From Bacteroidales bacterium (GTDB lineage: Bacteria > Bacteroidota > Bacteroidia > Bacteroidales > VadinHA17), in contig DAIDJT010000022.1 in the NCBI GenBank assembly GCA_027451265.1, positions 1 through 15,978 on the forward strand: a DNA stretch of 15,978 bases, given 5' to 3'. The notes under the pieces are model-generated. The model saw only the letters and a list, made by a program, of their open reading frames with translations, was not told the origin of the DNA and did not search any database. Below, piece after piece: positions 1-7,592 of the stretch. Positions within the stretch are counted from its first letter, which is position 1. Every line of letters begins with the position of its first letter. Both the position numbers and the translations under genes were made by a program.

Positions 1-17
1 ATTTTTTTTCTTTATAA

Positions 18-39
18 ACTTTGAAACGCAAAGTACTTT
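18..39. promoter_or_regulatory. Nested palindromes upstream of creD (possible operator)
   Basis: Positions 18-23 and 29-34 form a perfect 6-bp inverted repeat (ACTTTG, 5-base spacer, CAAAGT). It overlaps a perfect 10-bp palindrome, AAAGTACTTT, at 30-39. The two arrangements share the middle half-site, so the patch reads as three alternating ACTTT-type half-sites, ending 15 bases before the creD start. In many Bacteroidota a small winged-helix regulator gene precedes creD, so an operator for such a regulator is plausible, but that gene would lie outside this window. An imperfect match to the Bacteroidota minus-7 element may overlap the same bases. The symmetry is seen directly; the function is inferred. 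Confidence 0.35.
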
Positions 40-54
40 AATCAACACATAAAA

Positions 55-1356
55 ATGGAAACAGAAATCACAAAACAGGAAAAATGGTATGAGTCGATGA
101 CAATCAAAATGATTCTTATCGCCATCATGGGTCTGATGCTGCTCATCCCGCTTGCTCTCATAATGGAAGTTATAAGGGAGCGTTCGGCGAATGCCGAAAC
201 AGCACGGACTGAGATCGGTGCCCTGTGGGCCACGGCACAGACAGTTACCGGCCCGGTTCTCAATGTACCAGGGACAAGGGTGGTCTCAAATGACGGCTCG
301 TTTGTAACCACAACCATGCACATTCTTCCTGATGAACTGAAGGTCAATGGTGTGCTGGAGCCCGAGATGAGGTACAGGGGCATCTATGAGACAGTAGTAT
401 ATGACTCTGACATGGAGATTTCAGGAAGCTTCACAATTGCTGGTTTTGAGCAGCTGAATGATTACACCTGGGAGTGGGACAAGGCCTACATATCACTTGG
501 TGTTTCTGACAACAAGGGAATCAGTGACAAGGCGGAAATCTCCATCGGGGGAGAAGTCATTGGCGCCATTCCCGGTGCTGGCCAGGCAGACCTGTTTGAC
601 AAGGGCATTTCGTTTCCATATGCAATTGATCCTGCCAGGCTGACCGGGGCAGGCGGCGCCTTCAGCCTCAAACTGGGTCTCCGGGGAAGCGGAAGCGTGG
701 CTTTCTCGCCTGTCGGCAGGACAACAGAAGTGGCTCTCTCCTCAAAGTGGAATGCACCTTCATTTACCGGCAACTTCCTTCCGGCTGAACGCGAGGTTAC
801 CGATGCCGGGTTCACCGCAAACTGGGTTGTCACACATCTCAACAGGAGTTTCCCGCAGGTGTGGGAAGGGAAGCGCTATACGCCTTCAGACGATGCGTTT
901 GGCGTTAACCTGATCATGGAAGCTGACCATTATACAAAAGCAGAGCGCAGCGCCAAGTACGGCCTGCTGTTCATCGCACTGACCTTCCTTGTGCTGATCA
1001 TCATTGAGCTGCGGTCATCCCAGCGTATTCATATCTTCTATTATCTGCTTGTTGCACTGGCGCTTATCATGTTCTTCTCACTGCTTACAGCCCTCAGTGA
1101 GCATATCGGGTTCAACCCGGCATACCTGATCTCGGCGGCAGCCACAATAGGTCTCCTGACATTCTTCTTCAGGTCGTTGCTCGATAAGGGTTGGATGACC
1201 CTGCTCATCAGCGGGCTGCTTACCGGTCTGTATGTATTCATCTTCTTCCTGCTGGCGATGAAGGATTATGCATTCCTTGTCGGCAATATCGGGCTTTTTG
1301 TTCTGCTTGCCGCGCTGATGATCGTTTCCGCAAGGTACAAGCTGTTCAGGTCTTAG
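55..1356 (+). CDS. creD: CreD family inner-membrane protein
   Basis: This is a 433-residue member of the CreD family (COG4452), close to the usual length of about 450. Residues 17-39 form an N-terminal membrane anchor. They are followed by the family's ALWATAQTVTGPVL block (residues 57-69) and a soluble beta-rich extracytoplasmic domain to about residue 300, which includes the LNRSFPQVW motif (262-270). Five more hydrophobic segments follow (about 302-320, 326-347, 354-374, 379-401 and 405-424), including the typical LTALSEHIGFNPAYL stretch. In Enterobacteria CreD is controlled by the CreBC two-component system and affects envelope integrity and colicin or beta-lactam tolerance; its molecular activity is unknown. 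No creBC genes are seen here. The ATG at 55 is the first start in frame and leaves a 54-base leader. Family assignment is firm; the role in this organism is not known. Confidence 0.93.
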   Translation: METEITKQEKWYESMTIKMILIAIMGLMLLIPLALIMEVIRERSANAETARTEIGALWATAQTVTGPVLNVPGTRVVSNDGSFVTTTMHILPDELKVNGVLEPEMRYRGIYETVVYDSDMEISGSFTIAGFEQLNDYTWEWDKAYISLGVSDNKGISDKAEISIGGEVIGAIPGAGQADLFDKGISFPYAIDPARLTGAGGAFSLKLGLRGSGSVAFSPVGRTTEVALSSKWNAPSFTGNFLPAEREVTDAGFTANWVVTHLNRSFPQVWEGKRYTPSDDAFGVNLIMEADHYTKAERSAKYGLLFIALTFLVLIIIELRSSQRIHIFYYLLVALALIMFFSLLTALSEHIGFNPAYLISAAATIGLLTFFFRSLLDKGWMTLLISGLLTGLYVFIFFLLAMKDYAFLVGNIGLFVLLAALMIVSARYKLFRS

Positions 1357-1412
1357 TTTGCGCAGGGCGAAGTGCCTCCGGCAGCAAGCCGCGAAGCAAA
1401 ACTGTCCGCCAG

Positions 1413-1478
1413 GCTGCCCTGCCATCCGGGCAGTGCTGCCGCAGATCAGTTCTCCGGTGGAGCTGCCCTGCCATCCGG
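1413..1478. repeat. 17-bp direct repeat, 49-bp period, after creD
   Basis: GCTGCCCTGCCATCCGG occurs exactly at 1413-1429 and again at 1462-1478. The flanks are only loosely similar, as expected for an old duplication of a unit of about 49 bp. The first copy also lies in a short hairpin (CTGCCC at 1414-1419 against GGGCAG at 1428-1433). The gap between creD and the next gene is 289 bases (1357-1645); it holds this repeat, the terminator, and otherwise nothing I can assign. The open frames across it lack any recognisable protein character. Confidence 0.6.
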
Positions 1479-1519
1479 ACCCTATCAGTATCTTCCTTCC
1501 GGTAATTTGCCGCTGTACA

Positions 1520-1561
1520 TTCCCCGCTGTGCGACGACTCACAGCGGGGAAACCTTTTTTT
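1520..1561 (+). terminator. Rho-independent terminator downstream of creD
   Basis: A perfect 12-bp stem pairs TTCCCCGCTGTG (1520-1531) with CACAGCGGGGAA (1540-1551) around an 8-base loop. Three bases (ACC) separate it from seven T residues at 1555-1561. The T-run is on the plus strand only, so it should stop transcription leaving creD and insulate the glpD operon from it. It lies about 165 bases past the creD stop codon, giving the transcript a long 3' tail that contains the 49-bp-period repeat. Confidence 0.85.
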
Positions 1562-1645
1562 ATGCCGGCAAGGAATTGATCCGTCACATAATTATTATCG
1601 GGTTTTTCGACTAACTTACAGGGGCTGTTTAAAACGTACAAATCA

Positions 1646-3280
1646 ATGATGCTTAAAAGGTATATTGAAGAAGGGGGACCTGATAAGTTTGACCTGGTTA
1701 TCGTAGGCGGAGGCATTACCGGTGCCGCTGTTGCTTACATCGCGGCGGCACGGGGCCTGTCGGTCGCTCTGTTTGAGAAAAAGGACTTCGGTGGCGCCAC
1801 CTCGGCAGCCACCTCGAAATTAATCCACGGCGGGCTGCGCTATCTCGCCAACGGCGAAGTGAAGCTGGTGCGCGAGTCGCTCCGCGAACGGAGGATCCTG
1901 GGCAACATTGCCCCGAACTTCGTCTATCCGCTGCCGTTCATCATGCCGATGTACAAGCGGTGGAGAGGCAACATCTGGAAGATGCTCATCGGGATGTATC
2001 TATATGACGCCCTATCATACGATAAGAAAGACACCTGGGACCGGACCAAGAGGCTCGAGAACCACAGGCTCATCAATCACAGGAAGACTATCAGGGTGGA
2101 GCCCAACCTGAAGATGGAAGACCTTAGAAATGCTTTCTATTTCTTTGATTACCAGAGCATATTCCCCGAACGGTTGACACTGGCATTCATCAAGTCGGCT
2201 GCTGAATACGGCGCCTCCGTCTCCAACTACACACCCGTGGAAGAATTTGTATTTGGTGAGGGGAGGAAGATCACCGGAGTCAAGGTTCGCGATCTGTTCA
2301 CTGATAAAACCAGGGAGGTTCATGCCGGACTGATCATAAACTGCGGAGGCACATGGGCCGACAAGATCCTCGGCATGGCCACCGGATCAGGTCAGTTAGC
2401 CCACAGGGTCAAACGGTCGGAGGGAATCCATATCATTACAAAAAAGATTGCGGGTCACCATGTGGTCTCAATTCAAAAGGCTGACGGAGGGCATATGATG
2501 ATCATGCCATGGCGTGACCACTCACTGATTGGGACAACCGACAAGGAATTCCTCGGAGACCCTGATGAATACAGGGTGTCAATGGAGAGCATTGACGAGA
2601 TAATAAATAATGTCAACAACAATTTTGGCAGGAAGATTTCGCGGGAAGATATTGTTCATGCTTACGGCGGACTCCGCCCGCTGGTTGATGACCAGACAAA
2701 AGGCTCGTATGAAACTTCCAGGAAATACGAGGTCTATGACAATGCCGTTGATGGCATTGAAGGGATGATCACAGTGGAGGGGGGCAAGTATACCACCAGC
2801 AGGAGCCTGGCACGCGAGGTGCTGAAGCTTATCTCCTCCAAGCTCGACCGTACATTGTCAGATCCGGTTTCCGACAACCTCTACCTGTCAGGCTGTGAGA
2901 TCCGTGACATGAAACAATTCATGATCAGGCAGCACCTCAACTACAAGGAATTCAGCCGCAATACGGTGGAATATGTAAGCAGGAACTACGGCACTGAGAG
3001 CCAGGTCGTATTCCGTATTGCACGCAGTAACCCAAGGTTTGCCGAGGCAGTCAGTCATGACGGGGAGATTCTGGCTGAAGTGGTCTACGCCATTCAGTAT
3101 GAGAGCGCCAAGACCCTCAGGGATATTATGCTCCGGAGGACCGGCATCGGCACGCTGGGTAACCCCGGCACGACAGTGATTGATAAAATTGCCTCACTTG
3201 CTGCCGGAATGATGGGGTGGAGTGAAAAAAGGAAGGAGGATGAGATTGCCTCACTCATGAAGGTTTACGATTTAAATTAG
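1646..3280 (+). CDS. glpD: FAD-dependent glycerol-3-phosphate dehydrogenase
   Basis: This flavoprotein should oxidise sn-glycerol 3-phosphate to dihydroxyacetone phosphate and pass the electrons to membrane quinone. Residues 16-44 are a Rossmann dinucleotide fold with GGGITG (21-26) and the ribose-binding E44. The GlpD signature TSAATSKLIHGGLRYL spans 52-67. The oxidoreductase domain continues through GLRPLVDD (342-349) and the FAD-contacting GGKYTTSR (379-386). Residues about 415-535 are the helical C-terminal DAO_C domain. There is no cysteine cluster of the GlpA type, so it resembles the single-subunit aerobic form, although 544 residues is longer than E. coli GlpD (about 500). Two adjacent ATGs (1646 and 1649) make the start uncertain by one codon. 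The next gene begins four bases after the stop, so the two are almost certainly co-transcribed. Confidence 0.92.
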   Translation: MMLKRYIEEGGPDKFDLVIVGGGITGAAVAYIAAARGLSVALFEKKDFGGATSAATSKLIHGGLRYLANGEVKLVRESLRERRILGNIAPNFVYPLPFIMPMYKRWRGNIWKMLIGMYLYDALSYDKKDTWDRTKRLENHRLINHRKTIRVEPNLKMEDLRNAFYFFDYQSIFPERLTLAFIKSAAEYGASVSNYTPVEEFVFGEGRKITGVKVRDLFTDKTREVHAGLIINCGGTWADKILGMATGSGQLAHRVKRSEGIHIITKKIAGHHVVSIQKADGGHMMIMPWRDHSLIGTTDKEFLGDPDEYRVSMESIDEIINNVNNNFGRKISREDIVHAYGGLRPLVDDQTKGSYETSRKYEVYDNAVDGIEGMITVEGGKYTTSRSLAREVLKLISSKLDRTLSDPVSDNLYLSGCEIRDMKQFMIRQHLNYKEFSRNTVEYVSRNYGTESQVVFRIARSNPRFAEAVSHDGEILAEVVYAIQYESAKTLRDIMLRRTGIGTLGNPGTTVIDKIASLAAGMMGWSEKRKEDEIASLMKVYDLN

Positions 3281-3284
3281 CAGC

Positions 3285-4916
3285 ATGGAGCACGAAAACA
3301 GTTACCGTCATTTGCTAAAATGGGGTGATAAACGGGAGGAGACCGTCGGTCATCATATGGCCGGGGTTATAAAGGAGAAGTTCGGACTCACCGATGATGA
3401 TTTCGGCAGGAAGCATCTCCCTGGGACAGAACCCGTGAAGCTGGAGAAACCTTCGATGCTCAAACCGGCACAGGTTGAGTTTTTCAAAAGCATCAGCGGT
3501 GATGAAAATGTCCTGGCAGATGACCTTTCACGAGCCCGCTTCTCGTGTGGCAAGTTCTATGGGGAGCTACTTGACATGAGGCTTGGGCTGGTGCCTGATC
3601 CGCCTGATGCAGTTGTTGCTCCGCGCACGCATGAAGAGGTGGTGCGGATAGTGGAGTACTGTTCGCGGGAACTGATTGCGGTGGTGCCTGCCGGCGGGCT
3701 CTCATCAGTGACAGGTGCTGTGCGTTCACCAAGGGGAGGCATTGCACTTGATCTCACCAGGCATCTCAATAGGGTGCTCACCGTAAATAAAATAAACAAG
3801 ACAGTCACAGTGCAGGCGGGCATGTATGGTCCTGCGCTGGAGGAGGAGCTTAACAGGCAGGGGTACAGCTGTGGCCATTTTCCACAGTCGTTTGAATATT
3901 CAACCGTGGGAGGGTGGATCTCTGCCAGGGGGGCCGGACAGGCATCCACGGGTTACGGCAAGATCGAAGACATGCTTGTGTCACTCAAGGCTGTCACACC
4001 TGCGGGAGTCCTTGAGACAAAAGATTATCCGCGGACAGCCCAGGGGTGGGATCTCTTCAGGGTTTTCGCAGGTGCGGAGGGAACCCTCGGGGTGATCACG
4101 GAAGCCACACTCCACATATTCAATTATGGACCGGAAAACACTGCCTCCGCCGCATTTATCTTCAGGTCATTTGAGGCAGCTGTTGATGCGATGCGCAGGA
4201 TTATACAGTCGGAGTGCGGAAAGCCTCATCTTTTCCGCATCTCTGATCCTGATGAGACTGACATCGCTTTCCGCACCAGCGGATTCGACGGCACCATGGC
4301 TGACAGGGTGCTTCAGATGCTGGGATTCAAAGCCGGCAGCCGGTGCCTTATGTTCGTGGCCGTGGAAGGGGAGAAGGACTATGCACATTTCGTTCTTAAG
4401 AAGATAAAAAAGAAAGCCCGGGCAGGAAAGGGGATGTATATCGGGACTTCACCGGTAAAAAAATGGCTGGAGCAGAGATATTCAAGTGCTTACATGCGTG
4501 ATCCGCTCATGGACCTGGGAATAATGACTGACACACTTGAGACTGCGGTCACCTGGGAGAACCTGCTTAAAGTGTGGAAGGCAGCGCACGAATATGTGGC
4601 GAAGCGGCCGAAGGCGTTCCTGATGATACATATATCGCATGTCTACGAGAACGGAGCCAACCTTTATTTCACATTCCTCAGTCCGATGGAAAAAGGAAAT
4701 GAGAAGAATGATTTTGCGGCTTTTCACCGGGGACTGGTGGAAACGATCCTTTCGTACGGCGGATCAATATCGCATCATCACGGTGTGGGGAGGGTGCTTG
4801 CTCCGTGGATGGAGGGGCATCTGGGGAAGAGCTCAATGGAATTGCTGAGGGCAGTGAAAAGGCATCTCGATCCGAATAACATTATGAATCCCGGCGGTAC
4901 ACTGGGGTTGTCATAG
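3285..4916 (+). CDS. Alkyl-DHAP synthase-like FAD-binding oxidase
   Basis: This is a 543-residue flavoenzyme of the vanillyl-alcohol oxidase/PCMH superfamily. The FAD-binding domain covers about residues 106-280, with PAGGLSSVTG (135-144), STVGGWISARGAGQ (206-219) and GAEGTLGVITEATL (263-276). The C-terminal half is close to eukaryotic alkyl-dihydroxyacetonephosphate synthase (AGPS): RDPLMDLGIMTDTLET (405-420), a Tyr-containing ENGANLYFTF segment (455-464), the histidine triplet in SHHHGVG (496-502) and LDPNNIMNPGG (528-538). AGPS swaps the acyl chain of acyl-DHAP for a fatty alcohol, the first step to ether lipids. Related bacterial proteins, such as E. coli YgcU, are uncharacterised oxidases, so the exact substrate is open. 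It sits between glpD, whose product is DHAP, and a sugar kinase. The 3' end is partly duplicated just downstream. Superfamily certain; AGPS-type activity likely but unproven. Confidence 0.82.
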   Translation: MEHENSYRHLLKWGDKREETVGHHMAGVIKEKFGLTDDDFGRKHLPGTEPVKLEKPSMLKPAQVEFFKSISGDENVLADDLSRARFSCGKFYGELLDMRLGLVPDPPDAVVAPRTHEEVVRIVEYCSRELIAVVPAGGLSSVTGAVRSPRGGIALDLTRHLNRVLTVNKINKTVTVQAGMYGPALEEELNRQGYSCGHFPQSFEYSTVGGWISARGAGQASTGYGKIEDMLVSLKAVTPAGVLETKDYPRTAQGWDLFRVFAGAEGTLGVITEATLHIFNYGPENTASAAFIFRSFEAAVDAMRRIIQSECGKPHLFRISDPDETDIAFRTSGFDGTMADRVLQMLGFKAGSRCLMFVAVEGEKDYAHFVLKKIKKKARAGKGMYIGTSPVKKWLEQRYSSAYMRDPLMDLGIMTDTLETAVTWENLLKVWKAAHEYVAKRPKAFLMIHISHVYENGANLYFTFLSPMEKGNEKNDFAAFHRGLVETILSYGGSISHHHGVGRVLAPWMEGHLGKSSMELLRAVKRHLDPNNIMNPGGTLGLS

Positions 4917-4964
4917 CATGATACCGAATAAAGAAATCCCGGCGGTGCGCCGTGGTTGCAATAG
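4872..4964 (+). repeat. Imperfect duplication of the preceding gene's 3' end
   Basis: The last codons of the AGPS-like gene (4887-4916) recur at 4935-4964. AATCCCGGCGGT is identical at 4887-4898 and 4935-4946. The following 18 bases match at 12 positions, and both copies end in TAG. The offset is 48 bases, so the second copy lies in the same reading frame and would encode NPGGAPWLQ before its stop, against NPGGTLGLS in the gene. An upstream CCGAATAA is also doubled (4872-4879 and 4924-4931), displaced by an extra 4-base indel. Stops at 4914 and 4929 keep the second copy from being translated as part of the gene. Confidence 0.7.
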
Positions 4965-5020
4965 ACTGAAAACGAATTAATTAGTTGCCGTATGTACGTC
5001 CGGCTATTAACCACCTGACC

Positions 5021-6589
5021 ATGAAACCATCTGACGACCTCATCCTCTCGATAGACTTCGGCACACAGTCAGTCCGCTCTGTGCTTATTGACCTTGAAGG
5101 CAACGTGCTGCAGCTGGCAAAGACTGAGATCGAACCGTACTTCTCAACAGCCCCCGGCTGGGCAGAACAATACCCTGAATACTTCAGGGACAAGATGTTT
5201 GAATCGCTCAGGAAGCTCTTCAGTGAGACTACATATGATAAGGAGCGGATTAAAGCAGTGACCCTCACCTCCCAGAGGTCAACACTCATCAACCTTGATT
5301 CAGAGGGAAGATCGCTCCGTCCCGCCATCTCCTGGCTCGACCAACGCCTGAGTGCGGTGGGAAAGTACCCGGGCAGGCTTATGGATATGGCACTGAGACT
5401 GGTAAACATGAGGGAAGCTGTTCACTTTGCCGTCAAAAATGGCGAGTGCAACTGGATTATGCAGAATGAACCGGAGATATGGGAAAAGACCAGCAAGTAT
5501 CTTCTTCTCTCCGGCTACCTGACATGGACTCTGACGGGTGAGTACCGCGATTCGGTAGGATGCACCGTGGCTTACCTGCCGTTCGATTACAAGACCCAGA
5601 GGTGGACAGACAGGAAGCACATGAACTACAAAATGTTTCCAATTGAGAGGGAGAAACTGCCTGATCTTGTCAAGCCCTCTGAAGTGCTGGGGACAATAAG
5701 TCGCCAGGCCTCGGAGCTGTCAGGCATCCCCGCGGGGCTGCCACTGATAGCTGCAGCTGCAGATAAGGCCAGTGAAGTCCTCGGTTCCGGTGTAATCACT
5801 CCGGACGTGGCCTGTCTCAGCTATGGAACCACGGCAACGGTGCAGACAACCCACAGCAGATACAATGAGGTGATTCCGTTTTTTCCGTCATATCCCAGCG
5901 CCATTCCCGACTGTTACAACACCGAGGTGCAGATCTACAGGGGTTACTGGATGATCAGCTGGTTCAAGAAGGAGTTCGGACTTAAGGAGATACAGATGGC
6001 TGAGCAGACCGGCAGGCACCCTGAGACCTTCTTTGATGCCATGGTTGACGAGGTGCCGGCGGGCTCAATGGGGCTGGTGCTGCAGCCCTACTGGTCGCCC
6101 GGGGTGAAGGTGCCCGGAACCGAAGCCAAAGGTGCAATTATAGGGTTTGGCGACGTTCATACCCGTGCGCATGTTTACCGTGCAATACTTGAAGGACTGA
6201 CCTACTCGCTTAAGGAAGGTCTTAACCGGACGGTTAAAAGAACAAAAGTTCCTGTTAAAACCGTAATTGTCTCGGGCGGGGGATCACAGAGCAAACAGGC
6301 CATGCAGATTACTGCCGATATTTTCAATATGGAGACTTACAGGCCCCACACCTACGAGACCTCAGCCCTTGGAGCCGCCATCAACGCCGCAGTGGGTATG
6401 AAATATTACAACGACTTCCCGGCAGCCGTGGCTGCAATGACCAGGAGGGGTGACGGGTACGAGCCTGATAAACACAATGTGGAGATCTACCGTGATCTCT
6501 ATGAGAAAGTGTATTCAAAGATGTACCGTCATCTTCAGCCGCTGTATGAGCAGATCAGGGATGTTACCGGCTATCCGCCGAAGATTTGA
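5021..6589 (+). CDS. FGGY-family carbohydrate kinase
   Basis: This is a 522-residue ATP-dependent sugar or polyol kinase of the FGGY family (glycerol, xylulose, erythritol and related kinases). The first ATPase-fold domain begins with the phosphate-binding DFGTQS (12-17) and includes the family motifs GWAEQYPEYF (46-55) and TSQRSTLINLD (83-93). The probable catalytic base is D248 in AADKASEVLGSG. The second domain contains LSYGTTATVQTT (266-277), AILEGLTYSLKEG (388-400) and the adenosine-binding SGGGSQSKQ (418-426). It is not a canonical GlpK, whose start reads DQGTTSSR, so the substrate is uncertain; glycerol, another polyol or a ketose all fit. I chose the ATG at 5021 because the homologous region begins there; an upstream TTG at 4985 would add 12 residues of no family character. 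It lies 104 bases after the AGPS-like gene and is probably in the same operon. Confidence 0.9.
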   Translation: MKPSDDLILSIDFGTQSVRSVLIDLEGNVLQLAKTEIEPYFSTAPGWAEQYPEYFRDKMFESLRKLFSETTYDKERIKAVTLTSQRSTLINLDSEGRSLRPAISWLDQRLSAVGKYPGRLMDMALRLVNMREAVHFAVKNGECNWIMQNEPEIWEKTSKYLLLSGYLTWTLTGEYRDSVGCTVAYLPFDYKTQRWTDRKHMNYKMFPIEREKLPDLVKPSEVLGTISRQASELSGIPAGLPLIAAAADKASEVLGSGVITPDVACLSYGTTATVQTTHSRYNEVIPFFPSYPSAIPDCYNTEVQIYRGYWMISWFKKEFGLKEIQMAEQTGRHPETFFDAMVDEVPAGSMGLVLQPYWSPGVKVPGTEAKGAIIGFGDVHTRAHVYRAILEGLTYSLKEGLNRTVKRTKVPVKTVIVSGGGSQSKQAMQITADIFNMETYRPHTYETSALGAAINAAVGMKYYNDFPAAVAAMTRRGDGYEPDKHNVEIYRDLYEKVYSKMYRHLQPLYEQIRDVTGYPPKI

Positions 6590-6624
6590 AAATGTCAGTG
6601 GACAGGGCCCTGCAGATGGTATCT

Positions 6625-6779
6625 GAACCTGGCAACAGACAGGGAGCAGGTATCGAAGCCGGCCAATCCAATGGAAGCAGACATCCGAGCCTGCCAATGG
6701 AATGGAAGCAGACATCCGAGCCGGCCAATGGAATTGGAACAGACATCAGGACCTGCCAAGGGAATGGAAGCGGGCATCA
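6625..6779. repeat. Array of five 31-bp imperfect tandem repeats
   Basis: The units run 6625-6654, 6655-6686, 6687-6717, 6718-6748 and 6749-6779, being 30, 32, 31, 31 and 31 bp. The common core is GCCAATGGAATGGAAGCAG followed by ACATC. Units 2 to 4 are the most alike; the first and last are diverged, and a possible remnant of a sixth lies at 6601-6624. The array fills most of the 244-base gap between the kinase and the convergent minus-strand operon. It has no separate spacers. Because 31 is not a multiple of three, open frames crossing it shift phase every unit, so a coding role is unlikely. I see no classic terminator hairpin in this gap, although termination must occur there from both sides. 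Confidence 0.82.
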
Positions 6780-6833
6780 GACCCCGGTTTTAATCCGGAA
6801 GATATCGGGTGGTACTGGTTACTCTTTCAGGTG

Positions 6834-7592
6834 TCAGACTACCTTTATTTCAATTGAACCGCCAAGGCCGACCTTATCATTCGCGATAATAACAACAGAG
6901 AGGATCTCCGGGATCTTCAACGCATTTTCGGTGATCTCATGTACCATGTCAGCGTTTTTCACGCTGTTGCAGAAGGCCGTAGCATATGCGTCGGCCAGTG
7001 CGCCGTCATGGCAGGCTATCATGCATGCATCTGCCATGCCGAAGCTGAGTGAATGGCCGACCGTACCGGATGAGCAGCAGAGGGAGAGGGGGGTATCAGC
7101 AGAGCCGGGTTGCAGTGCAATCTTTTCGGAAAGAGGAGAGCTGCCGGCATAGACAGCCACCGTGGCCGGGGCCACCAGCTTCATGAAGATGTCCCCGCCA
7201 TTCTCAATTATCACCTCATCCGCACTGAATTCATTCAGCAGGTCCCTGCAGACATACTCGGCCACGGCCCCGGCCACGGCACTCATGGGGCCGGTGCCGG
7301 CTGCACGCGCTCCCTCACTCATTGATTCTATCAGCGGGTGAACGCCTCCCGGGGCCACAACGGGAGTAAGCGAATCCCTGAACTCCGGGTGAAGGTCAAT
7401 GTGTTCCTCAAGTATCCTCCGGTAATAGAGTATCCGGTCCATGGTGAACCGCTCAGCCTCCTTCCGGTAGTGACTGCCGTCAATGGCAACCCACAGGTCT
7501 GTTTCGCGGAAAACGGACCGGAAGCTTACCCAGCGGCTGTTCCCCATGGCCTCACGGTAGAGACGGGGCTGGTATGCCGGGCTCTTAGCCAA
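6834..7592 (-). CDS. UPF0280 / COG2122 ApbE-like protein (sulfur assimilation)
   Basis: This is a 252-residue member of UPF0280 (COG2122), a branch of the ApbE/flavin-transferase fold. Visible family blocks are GTGPMSAVAGAVAEYV (99-114), IENGGDIFMK (129-138, the counterpart of the ApbE NxGGD motif) and CSSGTVGHSLSFGMADAC (173-190), leading into the ALADAYATAFCN helix (199-209). In Methanosarcina a COG2122 protein has been linked to growth on low sulfide and to sulfur delivery for cysteine and homocysteine synthesis; its chemistry is unknown. Here it is the last gene of a three-gene operon. Its ATG overlaps the end of the upstream Fe-S gene by 8 bases, which argues for translational coupling and a shared pathway. 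Several cysteines (172, 173, 190, 194, 208) could matter for persulfide transfer, but that is inference. Confidence 0.87.
   Translation of the reverse strand: MAKSPAYQPRLYREAMGNSRWVSFRSVFRETDLWVAIDGSHYRKEAERFTMDRILYYRRILEEHIDLHPEFRDSLTPVVAPGGVHPLIESMSEGARAAGTGPMSAVAGAVAEYVCRDLLNEFSADEVIIENGGDIFMKLVAPATVAVYAGSSPLSEKIALQPGSADTPLSLCCSSGTVGHSLSFGMADACMIACHDGALADAYATAFCNSVKNADMVHEITENALKIPEILSVVIIANDKVGLGGSIEIKVV

Noticed and set aside
1078..1716. 212-codon minus-strand open frame over the creD 3' end and following gap
   Set aside because: It lies antisense to creD and the terminator region and shows no protein family features; a shadow frame.
4985..5020. TTG start adding 12 residues to the FGGY kinase
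   Set aside because: The added residues have no family similarity, and the ATG at 5021 sits directly before the conserved nucleotide-binding strand.
6625..6779. CRISPR array
   Set aside because: Units are contiguous with no unique spacers, are too diverged for CRISPR repeats, and no cas genes are present.
6586..7152. 188-codon plus-strand open frame starting at a TTG over the kinase stop
   Set aside because: It runs through the 31-bp array and then antisense to the well-supported UPF0280 gene; no family character, and its openness follows from the repeat and the opposite-strand gene.
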